Positions 49,121-57,838 of a stretch of 64,000 bases of DNA are shown here, one piece after another. The translations under genes were made by a program, and so were the position numbers. The stretch comes from Stappia sp. (GTDB lineage Bacteria > Pseudomonadota > Alphaproteobacteria > Rhizobiales > Stappiaceae): assembly GCA_002722295.1 (NCBI GenBank), contig PBLF01000035.1, positions 1 to 64,000 on the forward strand, given 5' to 3'. Within the stretch, counting starts at the first letter, position 1. Each line of letters starts with the position of its first letter. The notes under the pieces are model-generated. The model made no database searches and was not told the origin of the DNA. It saw only the letters and a program-made list of their open reading frames with translations.

Positions 49121-49134
49121 GACAGCGTCCTCCC

Positions 49135-49662
49135 TCACAGCCAGTTGATGTCGTCGAAACCGCGGTCGATGTAGCCGCCCTTGGAGAAGCTTTCGCCCTC
49201 GTAACCGAAGAGCGGCCAGATGGCCTTCTGGTTGTAGAGCCCGGTCACGAGGCCGCCACGTACGGTCTGGAAGAACGGGCTCTCCTCCATCGCCCTCAGG
49301 ATCTCCACCCGGTCGCGCTCCCAGCCGATGGACACATAGTCCGCGTGTCCCTTGCCCCGTGCGGCGGCGTCGAGCCCGGCGATGCCCGTTTCGACCATCG
49401 CCGCCGTTTCGGCGGTGTCGTAGCCTTTCACGGCGCGGACGTAGAACTCGTCGGCGACGTGGTCATGGGGGTAGATGTCGCGTGCCATCTGCACGAGCGT
49501 TGCCATCGTCTTCGGGGCGACATGGGCGACCTCCATGGCCCATGCCGCGCCTGAACCGGCCAGAAAGCCCGGTCCGGTGACGAAGGCGGCGCCGGCTGCG
49601 GCGCCGAGCGACAGCAATTGCCGCCGCGAAAGTCCCCGCGGGGATGCAAGTGTATCGGTCAT
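49135..49662 (-). CDS. Gluconate 2-dehydrogenase subunit 3 family protein (Tat-secreted)
   Basis: A 175-residue protein with a twin-arginine signal (GLSRRQLLSLGAAAGAAFVT, cleavage near residue 42) followed by the gluconate_2-dh3 domain: TMATLVQMARDIYPHDHVAD and ESPFFQTVRGGLVTGLYNQK, with FGYEGESFSKGGYIDRGFDD at the end. This small subunit escorts the FAD subunit through the Tat pathway and completes the enzyme. No cytochrome c subunit gene is adjacent. Its stop overlaps a GTG of the large-subunit gene. Confidence 0.92.
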   Translation of the reverse strand: MTDTLASPRGLSRRQLLSLGAAAGAAFVTGPGFLAGSGAAWAMEVAHVAPKTMATLVQMARDIYPHDHVADEFYVRAVKGYDTAETAAMVETGIAGLDAAARGKGHADYVSIGWERDRVEILRAMEESPFFQTVRGGLVTGLYNQKAIWPLFGYEGESFSKGGYIDRGFDDINWL

Positions 49663-49691
49663 TGTCTCCTCCCTCGACGCTCCCGCTCCTC

Positions 49692-50087
49692 CTAGCGGTA
49701 GCGTCCGTGCCTTTGCAGAACCTCGATCTGGTATCCGTCCGGATCCTGGACAAAGAAGAACCGCGCGAGCAGGGCGCCCTCGCGGTTGAACTCGACGATC
49801 TTGCGCGGTGCCAGGCCGGCCTTCTCGAAGCGTGCGTGCTCGGCATCGAGATCGTCGACGCAGACGGCCAGGTGCCCATAGCCGTCGCCCAGGTCATAGG
49901 GTTCGGAACGCCCCTTGTTGACCGTCAGCTCGAGCTCGAAGTCGGCTTCGTCGTTGCGCAGGTAGATGAGAATGAAGTTGTCGAACTCGAACCTGTCGGC
50001 GATTTCGAGCCCGAAAGCGGTCTTGTAGAAGGCGACGGAGCGCGCTTCGTCGATCACGCGTACCATCGCATGAATAAATTTCGCCAC
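49692..50087 (-). CDS. VOC family protein, lactoylglutathione lyase-like
   Basis: A 131-residue vicinal-oxygen-chelate protein. HAMVRVIDEARSVAFYKTAF and the metal-ligand end DPDGYQIEVLQRHGR (glutamate ligand) with GYGHLAVCVDDLDAEHARFE match glyoxalase I, which converts the methylglyoxal-glutathione hemithioacetal to lactoylglutathione. Its length fits short glyoxalase I, but other VOC activities are possible. It starts the run into the two-subunit dehydrogenase, 29 bases upstream of it, so it may be part of that operon. Confidence 0.85.
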   Translation of the reverse strand: MAKFIHAMVRVIDEARSVAFYKTAFGLEIADRFEFDNFILIYLRNDEADFELELTVNKGRSEPYDLGDGYGHLAVCVDDLDAEHARFEKAGLAPRKIVEFNREGALLARFFFVQDPDGYQIEVLQRHGRYR

Positions 50088-50239
50088 GATTTACTCCCGG
50101 ATCGTTCCGTCGGTCCTCGTGCCCAGGGACCTGACGTATCGGTCATGCCATATGCTGCCTTGCAACAAAGCGGTTGCAGCATTCTCCGGCCGGTTCAGCC
50201 GGAGATGCAGACAGGATGTGGGCAAGACCTTTTGTCCGG

Positions 50240-50257
50240 GTAGTATTGGTGTACTAC
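50240..50257. promoter_or_regulatory. Inverted repeat upstream of the VOC gene
   Basis: GTAGTA and TACTAC form perfect 6-bp arms around a 6-base spacer in the 180-base gap between the ribbon-helix-helix and VOC genes. It could be an operator or part of a promoter; I cannot decide which. Confidence 0.35.
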
Positions 50258-50267
50258 AGGGAGGTTT

Positions 50268-50558
50268 TTACTCGGCAGCTTCCAGATGCATGGCCGGAAG
50301 CGTCTGGCGCAGGCGAATGAGGCAGGCACAGCGCAGCAGTGATGTGAAGTTGCGCGTCTCGCCCCGCAGCTCCAGCACTTCCGAGTGCAGCTTGGAGATG
50401 AAGGCCGGCGTGGTCACGCCGTCGGAGGCGGCGATCTCGTCGACGATCTCCCAGAAGGAGCGCTCGAGTCGGATGCTCGTGCTCTGGCCGTTGAGCCTCA
50501 TGCGGCGTGTTTCCGGCTCGTAGTCGTCGGGGTCTTGCCCCGCAAAGATGTGGCACAT
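50268..50558 (-). CDS. Ribbon-helix-helix (RHH_4-like) protein
   Basis: A 96-residue protein whose central NGQSTSIRLERSFWEIVDEI followed by AASDGVTTPAFISKLHSEVL matches the alphaproteobacterial RHH_4 pattern (strand with R-L, then two helices). It probably dimerises and binds DNA. It begins MCHIFAGQDPDDYEPETRRM; this conserved N terminus is typical for the group. The ATG at 50558 follows GGGAGG. No toxin gene is next to it, so it does not look like an antitoxin. Confidence 0.85.
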   Translation of the reverse strand: MCHIFAGQDPDDYEPETRRMRLNGQSTSIRLERSFWEIVDEIAASDGVTTPAFISKLHSEVLELRGETRNFTSLLRCACLIRLRQTLPAMHLEAAE

Positions 50559-50673
50559 GGGATCCTCCCGAAATACGGCTCGCCCGCCCGGACGGTCTGC
50601 GTGTCCTGTCGCGAGTGCCGAGGTGCGGTCAATGGTAACGGCCCTTTCCCCCCGCACAAGTGCCCAGATCCAC

Positions 50674-51402
50674 TCAGTGCATCGGGCCGCCCGTCGGCAG
50701 TTCGAGCTGCTCGACCTCGGCGCGCGGGATCTGGTCTCCGAGTGCAAAGGCAAAGCGCTCCACGCCGGCCAGGTCCGGGGCCACGTCGCAGGTGAAGGAC
50801 AGGTCGTACCACAGGCCGTGCCCGTGGACGGCCGCACCGGGCGCCGTCACGTGAAGACCGGAGATCGTCGCCTCCTTGCGTACCTGGACACGTGCGTAGT
50901 CGATCCGCAGCTTCGGGTTCTCGCGGCGTGTCTGTTCCACGGCCTCGTAGTTGCAGAGCTGCACGATCCGCTCCTCGTGGTCGGCCGTTTCAAGCTGAGC
51001 CAATGTCGCCCGCCCGAGCGGGGAGGCGAGGGCGGCTCCGGAATAGAGGGTTGTCGCCTCGACGAGGTCCCGCTGCCGCCGCTTCGGCGTGAGTTGCATG
51101 CGAGGCGCCGCCTTCCCGGTGGAGGTCCTGGGGTCTGGTCTGATGCGCTCGGGCTTCGGCGCCTGAGTCGTGGCGGCGGCCGGTGACTGTTCCCGGGGGG
51201 CGGCGGGTTCCAGTGGTGGAGGCTCGGTTTCGCTGACGGGGGGCGAGGGCTGTGGCCGAAGACTGGCTGTCCCGCGCACGAGAACGACCTCGACGGCGTC
51301 GTCGCGGGCGCGCACGACCGGGCGCGGTGGCGCGGTGTAAAACGCCAGCGCGGCTAGGATCACCCCGTGCAGGGCGAGCGAGATCGCAAGGCTTCGCCGC
51401 AT
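50674..51402 (-). CDS. DUF930 domain protein
   Basis: A 242-residue protein with one N-terminal membrane helix (RRSLAISLALHGVILAALAF), a Pro-rich periplasmic linker (about residues 50-105) and a C-terminal DUF930 domain starting near MQLTPKRRQRDLVEATTLYS and including HEERIVQLCNYEAVEQTRRE. The layout recalls TonB-like anchors, but the C-terminal domain is DUF930, whose function is unknown. The ATG at 51402 is chosen; the open frame runs to 51471. Confidence 0.85.
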   Translation of the reverse strand: MRRSLAISLALHGVILAALAFYTAPPRPVVRARDDAVEVVLVRGTASLRPQPSPPVSETEPPPLEPAAPREQSPAAATTQAPKPERIRPDPRTSTGKAAPRMQLTPKRRQRDLVEATTLYSGAALASPLGRATLAQLETADHEERIVQLCNYEAVEQTRRENPKLRIDYARVQVRKEATISGLHVTAPGAAVHGHGLWYDLSFTCDVAPDLAGVERFAFALGDQIPRAEVEQLELPTGGPMH

Positions 51403-51678
51403 GGGTCGAGGCGGTTTCCTGAGGCGATGTGAGTGTGCGGCGGGCCGCCCGGATATTGCTTTGACGCGCAAATGGGCCGGAATTCCGGCACAACCGCGAA
51501 GACCTCAAAAATGGCGCATTCACGACCTCGCCGAGGTCCGTGGATCCAGGGGGGTATGAGGTCCGATCTCGATGGAGTAGTAAGTGTATTCATCTGGCCC
51601 TGCACGGGGACGGTGCAATTGCCTGCCGGCTCTCGTGGCGGTGTGCGGCAAGTTGCACGCAATCGTTGGAGATCCATC

Positions 51679-52560
51679 ATGAGCATCGGTTTTTTGCGCA
51701 AGAGAGGCGCCGCATGGATTGTGGCCGCAACGGTCCTGGCTCTTGTCGATATCCTGGGGGGTGCAGCACTCGCGCAAACCCCGGACGGCTGGGAGCGCAA
51801 GATGGTTGGCAAGGATGATGTGAAGCTTGAAATCTTTGAAAGGGGAAGCGGCAGAACGGTTCTGATGCATCCGTCTCTTGGCCGTCCGGCCCAGGATTTC
51901 GAGATGCTCGGCAATGCGGTGGCGAAAGCCGGCTACCACGTTGTGCTGATCAACCCGCGTGGCATCGGCGGCAGCACCGGACCGATGGACAAGGCCACGC
52001 TCAACGATCTCGGCAACGACGTGTGGATGGTCGCGGATGAACTCGATGTCGATCGCGCGTTCGTGCTGGGCCAGAACTACGGAACCCGCGTGTCGCGGGC
52101 GGTGTCATGGCTGAAGCCGGACCGGGTGATCGGGCTCATGCTGCTCGCCTGCGGTGGCGAGGTCGAGCCGGACGCCGCGACCTGGAAGGTCTTCTGGAGC
52201 ATGTACGACCCCGACCTTTCGCCGGAAGAACACCGCAAGGCGGTGGCCAGTTCGATGTTCGCACCGGGCAATGATCCGACGCCGTTCCTCACCGGCTGGC
52301 ACCAGAAGACGGCACAGTTGCAGAAGGACGCGGCCATGAGGACCGACTTCAAGCCGATGATGAAGGGCGGCACGGCGCCGGCGCTGGTGATACAGGGGCT
52401 CGAGGACAAGATCGCGCCGCCGCAGAACGCGTTCGATTTCGCGACATCGCGGCCGAATGCATGGCTCGTGGCATTTCCCGACATGGGGCATGCGATGTTG
52501 CCGGAGCATCCGACACAGATCGCCGACACCGTGATCAGCTTTCTGAATCACACGAAGTAA
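51679..52560 (+). CDS. Exported alpha/beta hydrolase-fold protein with atypical nucleophile
   Basis: A 293-residue protein with an N-terminal signal or anchor sequence (WIVAATVLALVDILGGAALA) and an alpha/beta hydrolase fold. The oxyanion region is HPSLGRPAQDFEMLG, the acid is in VIQGLEDKIAPPQNAF and the histidine in FPDMGHAMLPEHPTQ. The nucleophile elbow reads FVLGQNYGTRVSRAVSWLKP: Asn133 (codon AAC, 52075-52077) stands where Ser is expected. A single G-to-A change from AGC would produce it, but related proteins with non-Ser elbows also exist. It may be non-hydrolytic. A terminator follows. Confidence 0.85.
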   Translation: MSIGFLRKRGAAWIVAATVLALVDILGGAALAQTPDGWERKMVGKDDVKLEIFERGSGRTVLMHPSLGRPAQDFEMLGNAVAKAGYHVVLINPRGIGGSTGPMDKATLNDLGNDVWMVADELDVDRAFVLGQNYGTRVSRAVSWLKPDRVIGLMLLACGGEVEPDAATWKVFWSMYDPDLSPEEHRKAVASSMFAPGNDPTPFLTGWHQKTAQLQKDAAMRTDFKPMMKGGTAPALVIQGLEDKIAPPQNAFDFATSRPNAWLVAFPDMGHAMLPEHPTQIADTVISFLNHTK

Positions 52561-52583
52561 GGCCCTGACGGAATTGAGCAACA

Positions 52584-52614
52584 GGCCCGGTGCGAGAGAT
52601 CGCTCCGGGCTTTT
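52584..52614 (+). terminator. Rho-independent terminator after the alpha/beta hydrolase gene
   Basis: A stem of GCCCGG and CCGGGC, extended by GCGA/TCGC around a short loop, is followed by TTTT. Confidence 0.75.
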
Positions 52615-52779
52615 GCATTTGTGGCTGGCAGGTCGTTCGTGATGGAAGAGGGAGCGGTGACGCGTTGCGTCAGGCGCGCCCCGGATCGCGAAGGCGGTGT
52701 GAGCCACAAAGGCGAACGGCATCCGGTTCATGAGAACAGGAGCCGATTTCATATGAAATTGCCAAGTGATTGAATTTGA

Positions 52780-52856
52780 TGGTCGGGCAGGCCGGATTTG
52801 AACCGACGACCCCTTCACCCCCAGTGAAGTGCGCTACCAGGCTGCGCTACTGCCCG
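52780..52856 (-). tRNA. tRNA-Pro (anticodon GGG)
   Basis: Read on the minus strand it folds into a complete cloverleaf: acceptor stem CGGGCAG / CTGCCCG, D-arm GCGCAGCCTGGTAGCGC, anticodon stem CTTCA / TGAAG with loop CTGGGGG, and a T-arm with GGTTCAAATCC. The anticodon GGG reads CCC and CCU. The 3' CCA is encoded. Confidence 0.96.
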
Positions 52857-52883
52857 ACTGCCTGCGCTGCAGGCCCGCTCTTC

Positions 52884-54182
52884 CTAACCGCTTCGTGCGT
52901 CGGGCGCAAGCATGGAGACGGCGGTTGATCCCCGGTTTTCGACCGGTCTTTTCGCCCGGGCGCGAACGGCGTGTTCCAGCGCCACCAGACCCCAGGCCAG
53001 ACCGTAGAGCATGTAGAGGTGACGCCAGCGGTCGGTGTCGATGATGAAGGACATCATCATGTGGCCGACAAGCACGACGAACACGCAGCGCGCCGCCCAT
53101 TGCCAGGGGCGGGGCTGGAACACGACCGGCAGAAAGGCGCGGAAGGTGACGATCACCAGCGCCAGATACGAAATGCCTCCGAGCCACCCGTAGGTGGTGA
53201 AGGCCTTCATGTAGGTGTTGTGCTCATCCTCGGGAAAGAAGTTGCGGAACTGCAGCGGGCCGAGGCCGAAGGGGTGATCGACCACGATCTGGAACCCGAG
53301 CACGTAGCGCGCGAAACGCCCGAGCCTGGCCGCGTCGTAGTCCTGCACGAGCTTGGCGCGCTGCAGCAGCATGCCCGAGATCGAATCGAGCGACAGTGAA
53401 ACCACCACAAGCGCCACGAAGGCGACGACCCCGGCGAGCGCGAAGCCGAGCAGGCGGGCGCGTTCACGTGCGTCGCGGGTTCCCATGAACACCAGCAGGT
53501 AGACGCCGAGGCCGGAAAACACGGCCAGGCCCCAGGCCGCGCGCGAGAAGCTGAGCAGGATGGCCAGCGTCAGGACGGCGAGCGCCGCGAGGCGTCCCGC
53601 CTGTCGCCAGAACGGACGCTCTAGGACGGGGCGCGTGATCAGCGTGTGCACGAGAACGGTCCACGGCAGCACGAGGAAGGGGCCGAAGACGTTGGGGTCC
53701 TGAAACGTGCCCTTGGCGCGGCCGTAGAGCGTGAAGATCGCGTGGCCGTAGCCGAAGTATCCGGCGATTCCGAGCGCGCCGACGACAAGCGCGCTGGCGA
53801 GATAGGCGTTGCTGATCGTGGTCAGCCGGTCGGGAGCCTGCGCGACGATGGCGGCGAAGAAGAGGGCCGTGACCGCGAGAAACCCGGTCACGGCGATATA
53901 CATGATCGCCTCGCCGAAATCGTCCGACATGAGCGTCGCGATCAGGCCGCCGGAAAGAAACAGCGTCACGATCACGATCAGCGGTGCGATGGCGACCGGC
54001 AGGCGGGGGGCGCTCAGAAGCCAGAGGCCGAGTCCCGCGACCATGGCGAGTTCATAGGGGGCTGGTTCGTTGAGAACGAAGCCGCCGAGAAACACCACGA
54101 CCCAAAGCGCGGCCCGACCCAGGCGCGCCGTATCGAACGCGACAGGGGCGAACCGTGCGGAGCGGGTCGCGGCGTGGCTCAA
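52884..54182 (-). CDS. O-antigen ligase / Wzy-type polysaccharide polymerase
   Basis: A 432-residue membrane protein with about ten to twelve helices and a large periplasmic loop carrying FGLGPLQFRNFFPEDEHNTY, the Wzy_C (O-antigen ligase) signature. Such proteins polymerise or ligate undecaprenyl-linked glycans. In this locus, polymerisation of the exopolysaccharide is the likeliest role. The start is a TTG at 54182 that overlaps the stop of the upstream sugar-transferase gene (TTGA); no ATG is available before the first helix. The tRNA-Pro gene follows on the same strand. Confidence 0.85.
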   Translation of the reverse strand: MSHAATRSARFAPVAFDTARLGRAALWVVVFLGGFVLNEPAPYELAMVAGLGLWLLSAPRLPVAIAPLIVIVTLFLSGGLIATLMSDDFGEAIMYIAVTGFLAVTALFFAAIVAQAPDRLTTISNAYLASALVVGALGIAGYFGYGHAIFTLYGRAKGTFQDPNVFGPFLVLPWTVLVHTLITRPVLERPFWRQAGRLAALAVLTLAILLSFSRAAWGLAVFSGLGVYLLVFMGTRDARERARLLGFALAGVVAFVALVVVSLSLDSISGMLLQRAKLVQDYDAARLGRFARYVLGFQIVVDHPFGLGPLQFRNFFPEDEHNTYMKAFTTYGWLGGISYLALVIVTFRAFLPVVFQPRPWQWAARCVFVVLVGHMMMSFIIDTDRWRHLYMLYGLAWGLVALEHAVRARAKRPVENRGSTAVSMLAPDARSG

Positions 54183-55735
54183 TAGGCGCCCTCCGGCTTG
54201 AACAGGGCAAGCGGCGTGGCGAGAAGGATGCGGATGTCGAACAGGATCGACCAGTTCTCGATGTAGTAGACGTCGTATTCGACACGCTTCTGGATCTTCT
54301 CCGGCGTGTCGACCTCGCCACGCCAGCCGTTGATCTGCGCCCAGCCGGTGACACCGGGCTTGACCTTGTGGCGGGCGAAATAGCCGTCGACGACCTCGTC
54401 CCACAGCTTGTTGTCGGTGTGGGCGTTGACCGCATGGGGGCGCGGACCGACGAGAGACAGCTCTCCGCGCAGCACGTTGAAGAGCTGGGGCAGTTCGTCG
54501 ATGGACGTGCGGCGGATGAAACGGCCGACCGGCGTCACGCGCGGGTCGTTTTTGGTCACAACCTTCTTCGCGGTCGGATCCGACATCTCATGGTACATCG
54601 AACGGAACTTGAGGACGTCGATGACCTCGTTGTTGAAGCCGTAGCGCTTCTGGCGGAAGAGCACCGGCCCCTTGCTGTCGAGGCAGATGGCGATCGCCGT
54701 GGCCAGCATCACCGGCGAGAGGGCGATGATCGCGGCGGTCGCGACACAGATGTCGAAGCCCCGCTTGGCGATCCCGTCCCAGTCGGCCATGGGCTTTTCG
54801 ACCACGTCGACGAAGGGCACCGTGCCGATGAAGGAGGAGGCACGGTCGCGGAAGGACACCTTGTCCGTGTGCGCCGACAGGCGAATGTCGACCGGCAGCA
54901 CCCAGAGCTTCTTCATGAACTCCAGCAGCCGCTTTTCCGCACGCAGTGGGATCGTCACGATCAGCATGTCGATGCGCGCGATCCGGCCGAACTCGACCAG
55001 GTCGGCAACGGTTCCAAGCTTCGGGTATCCCGCCACGATGTCGGGAGAACGCGCGCTCTTGCGATCGTCGAACAGTCCGCAGATGCGGATGTCGTTGTTG
55101 GGCTGGTTCTCGATTTCGTGGATCAGGTCGGCGGCCACCTGGCCACCACCTACGATGACCGCGCGACGCTCAAGGCGGCCGTCGCGGGTCCACTGGCGCA
55201 CAAGTCCTGAGGTCACGACGCGCGCGACCAGCAATGCCGCGAGGCCGAAACCGTACCAAACGACGAGAACCGCCTCGTCTATTCCGCGCATGAAGTTGCC
55301 GACGCTCTTGATCATGTAGAGCGTGAGAACGACGAGCGTCCAGGCGACCGCGATGCGCGCGCCATGGGCGAGTACCTGCCGCATGACCGGAATCTGGTAG
55401 CAGTCGGCGGCCTGGAAAAAGGCGGCCGTGAGAATCAGGGCCGAGAGAACGGGCAGGAGGGCCGTGACCGACATCAGGTCGACCCCGCCAAGGTGCATGC
55501 TGACCAGCCCGACCACGGCGACGATGAGGAAATCGACGAGTCGCGTCGTGCCGCTCACCACGGCCGGAGCGATCACGGACTTGCGCAGACCGGCCGCGAC
55601 CTTGAGCGCGAGCGGCGACAGGTTGGTCGGCTCCGCCGGCGTGTCCTCGCGGGTGTTGGAGCCGGTCGTCGAGCCGGAGGAGCCGCCTGCAAGGGCGTTC
55701 TTGAGAATGCCTGCGGAATGGGGCGTCGTCGTCAT
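54179..55735 (-). CDS. Undecaprenyl-phosphate glucose-1-phosphate transferase (WcaJ/ExoY type)
   Basis: A 518-residue initiating glycosyltransferase. Four N-terminal helices and a CoA-binding-like domain (VGGGQVAADLIHEIENQPNN) precede the bacterial sugar-transferase domain: KRGFDICVATAAIIALSPVM, FRQKRYGFNNEVIDVLKFRS, RFIRRTSIDELPQLFNVLRG and VKPGVTGWAQINGWRGEVDT. It attaches the first sugar phosphate to undecaprenyl phosphate. It is the first committed step encoded in this locus and overlaps the polymerase gene. Confidence 0.94.
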   Translation of the reverse strand: MTTTPHSAGILKNALAGGSSGSTTGSNTREDTPAEPTNLSPLALKVAAGLRKSVIAPAVVSGTTRLVDFLIVAVVGLVSMHLGGVDLMSVTALLPVLSALILTAAFFQAADCYQIPVMRQVLAHGARIAVAWTLVVLTLYMIKSVGNFMRGIDEAVLVVWYGFGLAALLVARVVTSGLVRQWTRDGRLERRAVIVGGGQVAADLIHEIENQPNNDIRICGLFDDRKSARSPDIVAGYPKLGTVADLVEFGRIARIDMLIVTIPLRAEKRLLEFMKKLWVLPVDIRLSAHTDKVSFRDRASSFIGTVPFVDVVEKPMADWDGIAKRGFDICVATAAIIALSPVMLATAIAICLDSKGPVLFRQKRYGFNNEVIDVLKFRSMYHEMSDPTAKKVVTKNDPRVTPVGRFIRRTSIDELPQLFNVLRGELSLVGPRPHAVNAHTDNKLWDEVVDGYFARHKVKPGVTGWAQINGWRGEVDTPEKIQKRVEYDVYYIENWSILFDIRILLATPLALFKPEGAY

Positions 55736-55743
55736 GGCGCTGG

Positions 55744-56976
55744 TTACTCTCCCTCAGCCTTTGCATCGGCCTTGACGGTCAGCCGGGCCGGTGCAAGCGC
55801 TCCCTGGTCATACGCGCGCGGAAGACGGTCCGGTTTGCGCGGACCGCGTGTTTCCAGATACAGCGACGTGATTCGATCGTTCATGAGATCGACATTGAAG
55901 GTTTCGGAAAGGCACGCGCGCTGGCTTTCCGCCTGGCGGCGCGCGGCCTGCGGATCGCTCTTCACCCGTGCCATGGAGGCGGCGAGTTCGGATACCACGC
56001 CCGGCGTCACCAGTTGGTCGGCGAAGCGGCCAAAGATTTCCGGGATGCCGCCAACGCGCGTGGCGATCAGCGGAACCTGGGCGGCCACGGTTTCCAGCAC
56101 GATATAGGGCATTGCCTCGGCGCGCGAGGGCACGACAACACAGTGTGACGTGCGAAACGCCTCGCGTGCCGGACGGGGGCCCAGGAAGCGCACACGGTCG
56201 CCGAGGCCGAATTCCGACACCATCGCCTCGTAGCGGGGGCGGTCCTCGCCTTCGCCGGCGATATTGGCGCTCGCCTTCAGGCCGTAGGCGGTTTCAAGCT
56301 CGTGCAGCGCGCGGATGAACAGGTCCGGACCCTTGAGGTCGCGCAGCATTCCGATGAACAGGAAATCCGCCGCGTCGGCATCCGGCGCCACCGAGGAAAA
56401 CTCCTCGGGCGCGAGGCCGTTGTAGACCACCCTCGCGGGGATCTTCGGCGCGCGCACCTTGGATTCATAGGCGGCATATTCATAGTCGGAGACGAAGACC
56501 AGCGCGTCGGTGAAGCGCTCCTGCAGCCTTTCCAGCGCGAAATAGACCCGGCCCTCGATCCGGCCGGCGTCGTAGTGCAGGCTGCCGCCGTGCGGGCAGT
56601 AGACACGCGTGACCTTGTGGCCGCGCAGGCGCATGATCGTGCCGATGGTGCGGGCGAAGACGCCACCCTTGGCACCGTGCCCGTGCAGCACATCGGGCTT
56701 CAGGCCGGAGATGTGGCGGTAGAGTGCGGCCAAAGCCTTGAGGTCGGCCGGCGTCACCTGGCGGCGCATGGGAAAGCGCTTCACGCCAAGGGCGAGCTGG
56801 GGCGCGAGCCGCGCGATCGCCTCGTCCTCGAAGGGGCCGCCGGTGGAGGAATCGCAGATCACGCCGACCTGGTGGCCGGCCCGGGTCTGGGCGAGGGCGA
56901 GATCGGCGATATGGCGAAAAATGCCACCGATCGGTGCTCGCACGAGATGCACGATGCGCAGGGGCGCGGCAGTCAT
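55744..56976 (-). CDS. Glycosyltransferase family 4
   Basis: A 410-residue GT-B glycosyltransferase. The N-terminal domain begins IVHLVRAPIGGIFRHIADLA, and the C-terminal nucleotide-sugar domain has FLFIGMLRDLKGPDLFIRAL and the E-x7-E element VVVPSRAEAMPYIVLETVAA. It adds a sugar to the lipid-linked repeat; donor and linkage are unknown. It lies 8 bases upstream of the initiating transferase on the same strand. Confidence 0.92.
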   Translation of the reverse strand: MTAAPLRIVHLVRAPIGGIFRHIADLALAQTRAGHQVGVICDSSTGGPFEDEAIARLAPQLALGVKRFPMRRQVTPADLKALAALYRHISGLKPDVLHGHGAKGGVFARTIGTIMRLRGHKVTRVYCPHGGSLHYDAGRIEGRVYFALERLQERFTDALVFVSDYEYAAYESKVRAPKIPARVVYNGLAPEEFSSVAPDADAADFLFIGMLRDLKGPDLFIRALHELETAYGLKASANIAGEGEDRPRYEAMVSEFGLGDRVRFLGPRPAREAFRTSHCVVVPSRAEAMPYIVLETVAAQVPLIATRVGGIPEIFGRFADQLVTPGVVSELAASMARVKSDPQAARRQAESQRACLSETFNVDLMNDRITSLYLETRGPRKPDRLPRAYDQGALAPARLTVKADAKAEGE

Positions 56977-57098
56977 CGGAACTCTCCCTGTCGAACTGCG
57001 CCCGCCGGTTTGTTTCTCCGGTTCGGACGCAGATGAGACTAGCAGGGAGCGATGAGTTTCAGGTTAATGCTTGAAGCAACTCGCTCTTGACGCGCGAC

Positions 57099-57656
57099 TC
57101 AGAAGAAGCGCTCGCGCACGTAGATCGTGTCGCCCGGGCGAACCGGGTCGGTGATCGGCACGCGTCCCGACATGACCTCGCCGTTGATCTGGCGAGTGAT
57201 GTCGACCGAGGACTGCTGCCCGCGCGGCGTGAAGCCGCCGGCGGTCGCGATGGCGTTCTGGGCGGTCATGCCGGCGACGTAGGGGTACTGGCCGGAGTTG
57301 GCGACCTCGCCCATGACGAAGATGGGGCGGTAGGTCGCGACCTCGACGGAAACGTCCGGATCCCGCAGAAAACCGTTCTTGAGGCGGGTGGTGATCGCGC
57401 CTTCCAGCTCCCTGGCGGTCATGCCGCGGGCGGGCACGCTGCCGATCAGCGGCATCGAGATGTAGCCGGCCTGATCGACGGTGTAGGTGTTGTTGAGGTC
57501 GCGCTGTCCGAACACGATGACACGCAGGGTGTCGCTCGAGTCGAGACGGTAGGGCTTCGTCAGCACGTCGTGAAACGCGGACGGCGGCTGCCGGTAGCCG
57601 CTGCACGCGGCAACGACGAGGCAAAGGCAGATGGCGGCTGCGATACGGCTGAACAT
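57099..57656 (-). CDS. Polysaccharide export lipoprotein (Wza/ExoF-like)
   Basis: A 185-residue protein with a lipoprotein signal (FSRIAAAICLCLVVAACSGY; lipidation at the Cys in the VVAAC lipobox). The Poly_export domain is YRLDSSDTLRVIVFGQRDLN, followed by SLBB-like repeats (YRPIFVMGEVANSGQYPYVA and DPVRPGDTIYVRERFF). It should form the outer-membrane export channel or its periplasmic part. It is shorter than E. coli Wza, as in many alphaproteobacteria. The ATG at 57656 has CAGGAGA before it; the frame is open to 57737. It diverges from the co-polymerase gene. Confidence 0.9.
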   Translation of the reverse strand: MFSRIAAAICLCLVVAACSGYRQPPSAFHDVLTKPYRLDSSDTLRVIVFGQRDLNNTYTVDQAGYISMPLIGSVPARGMTARELEGAITTRLKNGFLRDPDVSVEVATYRPIFVMGEVANSGQYPYVAGMTAQNAIATAGGFTPRGQQSSVDITRQINGEVMSGRVPITDPVRPGDTIYVRERFF

Positions 57657-57838
57657 CCCGGTCTCCTGAAGCGTTGCGCCAGTATTTCCGCCGACGTGGT
57701 TAATGTGCGGTGAATCGGGGGCGGGTTTCGCAATCACACCGGTCGCGGGATTGACCGTGCGGGCCGGGAAACAGGGTTAACCCTACGCTTACCATAAGGC
57801 CCCATCATCATCTTCAAGCCTTTCTTGGAGACACGAGC

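Noticed and set aside
50268-50558. Antitoxin of a toxin-antitoxin pair
   Set aside because: The ribbon-helix-helix protein has no adjacent toxin-like gene; the neighbouring genes are a VOC enzyme and a DUF930 protein.
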